The notes beneath the pieces were generated by a model that made no database searches, was not told the DNA's origin, and saw only the letters and a list, made by a program, of their open reading frames with translations. Positions 60,401 through 64,000 of a stretch of DNA of 64,000 nucleotides are shown here, piece after piece (position 1 is the first letter of the stretch; each line of letters opens with the position of its first letter). The translations under genes were made by a program, and so were the position numbers. Source of the stretch: Antedon mediterranea (lineage: Eukaryota; Echinodermata; Crinoidea; Comatulida; Antedonidae). The stretch is taken from NCBI RefSeq assembly GCF_964355755.1, contig NC_092678.1:4250922-4314921 (forward strand), read 5' to 3'.

Positions 60401-63077
60401 ACTAATACTAAAGATACCTTGGGATCTTTATATGTATTTGATGTTTTTTTAAATATCTCTTAGAAAAAGAAGAAACGTTTATCTCCAGAGAAAATGACAG
60501 CAGCTGGTGTGCCATCAACTATTGTTCATGAAGATCCAGGTCTATTGAAAAGGATACAGAATCCACAAGCACCGTTCTTTCCACACGCTAGTCTTAAGTA
60601 AGTTCTATCATATAAATTTGTCTTAAGTAATTTCTACCATAACTTACACATATTAAAGATCATTCTTAAACCACTTGACAGGCAGTGTACAACCATCATA
60701 GAATGGTTTAACCAAAACCAATGAGAGAAACTGGTAATGACAGAAGATTCACTCTTTATGCTTCTATTTTGGTCTTGTTACTTAGAAAATGGAAATCAGA
60801 ATACAACTCTAACTTTAAGTCTCCAGCCAAATTCAAGTACAGTCATGGTGCCTGGAAAGGTGCGGATCCCCCTCACATCCAACCAAGAGACGATAGTTCT
60901 TACAGAGGTCAAATAAATGATAAAGGAGATAATATTCAGACATCAAATAATCAAACTTGTCCAAACTGGTTTAAGGAGGTTTGTCTAGTTATGTATTTGG
61001 TTCTTTTCTTCAAATTTCTTTTATGTATTGATAGCAGGCAATAGTTTTGAAAGAATAGAAATTAAAAGGCAAACACCAAACAAGCAAAATGGAAGAAAAA
61101 ACCTGTATATAAATGTTGTTTTCCATTGTTTTATTATATTGTATAGGTAGCAGAGTTAAGAGAACGTGCAAAACAGTACAAAAAACGTGCTAGAGGAACG
61201 CATTTCTCGCGAGAACATCTGGCGCAGTTATTGGCAGAACAAGCTAAATTATGGGATCAACCAGCAGACAATGGAGATGATACCACCAACAAAAATGACA
61301 AGGACCAGAATATGTATGTACAGTGGGAATTGATAAATTTTAAATAATTATATACACTTTTTCTGTAGTGTAAGTTAGATGAGACATCTCCGCTTCAACT
61401 TTTCTTGTTTGAAATTTAGAATATTTTTATGATTTAGGGTTCCAGCAGGCAAAGCAAGCAACCAAGATGATCTAACGCCACATGTTGAAACCAGTGAAGA
61501 TGATACAGAGAAACCAACAAGAAGGAAGCTAGCCTGGGGCAGGAAGAATAATCAAAATGATAACAACAATGATAATGCTTCAAGGTATGGTTAATGAATT
61601 GCTACAGCTAGAGTTCTATTTTATATCTCCAATTTAAAGCACGAGAAATTATAAAATAGTTTATCCATCCTGTAATTGGTGAGTTACTCGCTGTTGGATG
61701 CGTATGGAATAAAAAAAATACTATTCTTCTTTAGTATTGGTAGCATCCCAACGCCTCCAGACCAGAGAGATTCAGTTTCATCCAGTAGCAACTTAGAAAT
61801 CACTGATGAGAATGGAAGAGTGCCTACACCAGAGCTGCCAGATAAAGGAATCAAACGAAGACACCACTTTGATAGAACCACGCCATATACAGGTACAGTA
61901 GGAGTATAGAAATAATGTCATTTCTAAAGCATTATCAAACTTTGTGTGACAACAAAATGTGATGTGCCCATATATCGATATGATGATGTCATATCACTAA
62001 CTATATTTAATCATATCACTACCATATTTGGGCACATTATACTTTTTTTTTAAACTAGTTTGATAGTGTAGACAGAGCTTGAAAACATTGGTAAAATATT
62101 GACAGCTTGAGTAATATTTACATTTAGTAATGTAGATAGTCTAAAGTTTTGAGAATAATGTTGAAGTTTTTAACGATATCATTTTGTTATTTTCTTTATA
62201 GGTGGTGCTTTATTAACATCACCACAACCATCAAGAATTGCAGTTGTTTCGTCGCCAGTTCCAAAAGACCCACTAGCTGAACCAATCTACAGACCTGGTA
62301 ATCGTGAATATGCCGTTGACAAGTCTCCACCTCGGTACAAAGGAGGTACTGTGATAGTTTAATTTTGGCATAAAGTTGGCCCTGCTTCCCTCAAAGAAGA
62401 ACATAAGTGTATAGAGCTTGAAAAAATCTTATTAGTTTTTTATAATTTTTATTTACAGGACGTATAAAACCAGGTATTACATATAAAAAGGATCAAGGCA
62501 GTAGTGATGAATGCAACAACGATGATGACGATGTCACACCGGTAAAAGCGACTTCACGCCCATCAAAAGCGACAGAGGTAAGTCAATTGATAAAGTTGTA
62601 CCAAAAACTGTTGCATCATGATGTATTACTTGCACACTATCTCAATATTGGAGACCTTGGGAGACTTTCTGGTTTCAGACTTTCTGTTTTTAGGAGAATC
62701 AACAGTACGTTTTGTCTATTGTATTTACTTGTTTTGTTTTAATTTTCAAGCCTCTTGCAGCATCGCCGACAGCAGGGGTAAGATCTAGAGACCCAGACCC
62801 GTTGAACGATGATTTGTCCGAACATTCATTCAACAGACATTCCAATAACTACTTCCAAACAAGTCCTGGTGTGAAGTACCTCCCAGGTACAGGTTCACCA
62901 CCAAGAACGTGGGCAGCTCCACGTCAACAAGCAATACACAGGGAACAAACTAGGCCTAGTGGAGGTAACAAACACATTGGATATAGTACTAGTCTATCTT
63001 TAGGAGAAGGGTTGGTGAATCCACCAGTCAGGAGTTCTTCTCATGGCAACTTGTTTACAAGCAGATTGTCTGAATAG
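57470..63077 (+). CDS. MDM1: MDM1 microtubule/centriole-associated protein (14 exons)
   Basis: Exons: 57470-57484, 57753-57867, 59140-59359, 59479-59596, 59896-60033, 60180-60356, 60464-60597, 60786-60978, 61147-61313, 61438-61584, 61735-61892, 62202-62345, 62459-62577, 62751-63077. They sum to 2172 nt (723 aa); human MDM1 is of similar length. All junctions are GT-AG and in phase. Four SEY-type microtubule-binding repeats are visible: SEYKKKFRW (~8), NTEYQRQFAWKK (~178), SSEYQNQF (~222) and KSEYNSNF (~310). The helical segment VAELRERAKQYKKRARGTHF (~371-390) and the motifs RRKLAWGRK, GRVPTPELPD and GGALLTSP match MDM1 in order. MDM1 binds microtubules, localises to centrioles and limits centriole duplication; mouse mutants show retinal degeneration. 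The stop codon TAG at 63075 lies inside the first unit of a tandem array. Confidence 0.95.
57967..58778. mobile_element. Foldback element of TTGCGCAA palindromes
   Basis: The termini are inverted copies: TATATATGTTATGCGCGATT at the left and its complement ending AACATATATA at the right. Near-perfect pairing runs over about 70 bases, including GAACGATTTGCGCAATTT. Inside, the left arm (to ~58225) has about fourteen TTGCGCAA-type sites alternating as TTGCGCAATTT and AAATTGCGCAA; the right arm (from ~58630) has about six. The centre holds non-repeated DNA with a GC-rich patch near 58430-58480. It lies in MDM1 intron 2. No transposase. Confidence 0.85.
58791..58962 (+). repeat. Dispersed repeat with hammerhead-like core, copy 2
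   Basis: Same family as 22398-22532. Here CTGATGA is intact and stem II GGGC-loop-GCCC is perfect, but the GAAA position reads GATA. It begins a few bases right of the foldback element. Confidence 0.62.
61965..62082. mobile_element. CArG-bearing MITE, copy 4
   Basis: GATGTGCCCATATATCG at the left; CCATATTTGGGCACAT and TTTGATAGTGTAGACAGAGCTT at the right. It lies in the MDM1 intron between exons 61892 and 62202. Same family as the copies at 46.7, 50.3 and 54.0 kb. Confidence 0.7.
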
Positions 63078-63955
63078 CACCCCTAGACAACTTGTTTACA
63101 AGCAGAATGTCTGAATACCACCCCTAGACAACTTGTTTATAGGCAGAATGTCTGAATAGCACCCCTAGACAACTTGTTTACAAGTAGAATGTCTTAATAG
63201 CACCCCTAGACAACTTGTTTACAAGCAGAATGTCTGAATAGCACCCCTAGACAACTTGTTTACAAGCAGAATGTCTGAATACCACCCCTAGACAACTTGT
63301 TTATAAGCAGAATGTGTGAATAGCATCCCTAGACAACTTGTTTATAAGCAGAATGTCTGAATAGCACCCCTAGACAACTTGTTTACAAGCAGAATGTCTG
63401 AATAGCACCCCTAGACAACTTGTTTACAAGCAGAATGTCTGAATAGCACCCCTAGACAACTTGTTTATAGGCAGAATGTGTGAATAGCACCCCTAGATGA
63501 CTTGTTTATAAAGCAGAATATCTGAATAGCACCCCTAGACAACTTGTTTATAGGCAGAATGTCTGAATAGCATCCCTAGACAACTTGTTACAAGCAGAAT
63601 GTGTGAATACCACCCCTAGACAACTTGTTTACAAGCAGAATGTCTGAATAGCATCCCTAGACAACTTGTTTACAAGCAGAATGTCTGAATAGCACCCCTA
63701 GACAACTTGTTTATAGGCAGAATGTGTGAATAGCACCCCTAGATGACTTGTTTATAAAGCAGAATATCTGAATAGCACCCCTAGACAACTTGTTTATAGG
63801 CAGAATGTCTGAATAGCATCCCTAGACAACTTGTTACAAGCAGAATGTGTGAATACCACCCCTAGACAACTTGTTTACAAGCAGAATGTCTGAATAGCAT
63901 CCCTAGACAACTTGTTTACAAGCAGAATGTCTGAATAGCACCCCTAGATGACTTG
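63046..63955 (+). repeat. ~41 bp minisatellite spanning the MDM1 stop codon and 3' UTR
   Basis: About 22 units of roughly 41 bp with the core AACTTGTTTACAAGCAGAAT, then GTCTGAATAGCACCCCTAGAC. Variants include TTTATAGGC and a loss of one T near 63588. The first unit overlaps the last codons of MDM1 (NLFTSRLSE-stop), so every later unit carries a copy of the coding end and its TAG. A larger block of several units is itself duplicated (about 63430-63640 and 63680-63890). Confidence 0.93.
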
Positions 63956-64000
63956 TTTTGTCAGCATGTTCATGTCTGTGGGACTGCCCAGGTGTAGAGC

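Noticed and set aside
1-64000. CRISPR-like arrays
   Set aside because: The tandem repeats have no regular unique spacers and the DNA is clearly eukaryotic.

Overview
The window is nuclear DNA of a metazoan. Coding exons are short, split by GT-AG introns, and lie in AT-rich sequence full of dispersed repeats. Gene content (GAREM-like, IFRD, NET1/ARHGEF3, MDM1), the recurrent TAGGCCTA-type octamer, tRNA-derived SINEs and many MITEs suggest a marine invertebrate deuterostome, perhaps an echinoderm such as a crinoid or sea cucumber. The species cannot be fixed from this sequence. All four gene models below were built by hand from splice sites, reading phase and remembered family features; every junction keeps frame.

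Layout. (1) 69-5060, minus: a seven-exon CABIT + SAM adaptor resembling GAREM. (2) 7032-13973, minus: a nine-exon IFRD gene (412 aa). Its introns hold a truncated LINE, three copies of a ~93 bp repeat, a duplicated piece of its own exon 4 and a ~16 bp minisatellite. (3) 16498-54982, minus: a NET1/ARHGEF3-type Rho guanine-nucleotide exchange factor, the largest gene here. It has a lysine-rich N-terminus with several NLS-like clusters, a pair of paralogous tandem exons at 53.0 and 53.7 kb, DH and PH domains and a C-terminal PDZ-ligand-like tail. Two further candidate first exons (37.3 kb and 22.9 kb) imply at least three promoters. (4) 57470-63077, plus: a complete 14-exon MDM1 gene (723 aa; microtubule/centriole protein), divergent from gene 3 across 2.5 kb that holds a tandem array and an NRF-1-like site.

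The other main content is repeat DNA. It includes a G-rich 21 bp minisatellite at 51.0-52.0 kb that is open in both strands, and a ~0.8 kb foldback element of TTGCGCAA palindromes at 58 kb. There is a 915 bp inverted-repeat element with a CACTG target duplication, a Harbinger-like MITE with a TTA duplication, and a MITE family carrying CArG boxes. A dispersed repeat contains a hammerhead-ribozyme-like core. A ~41 bp minisatellite in the MDM1 3' UTR appears to have grown out of the last codons of the gene.

The four genes do not form a pathway. NET1 (RhoA activation) and the GAREM-like adaptor (growth-factor signalling) are both signalling genes, but nothing in the sequence shows co-regulation. 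No bacterial-type operon, CRISPR array or viral genome was seen.
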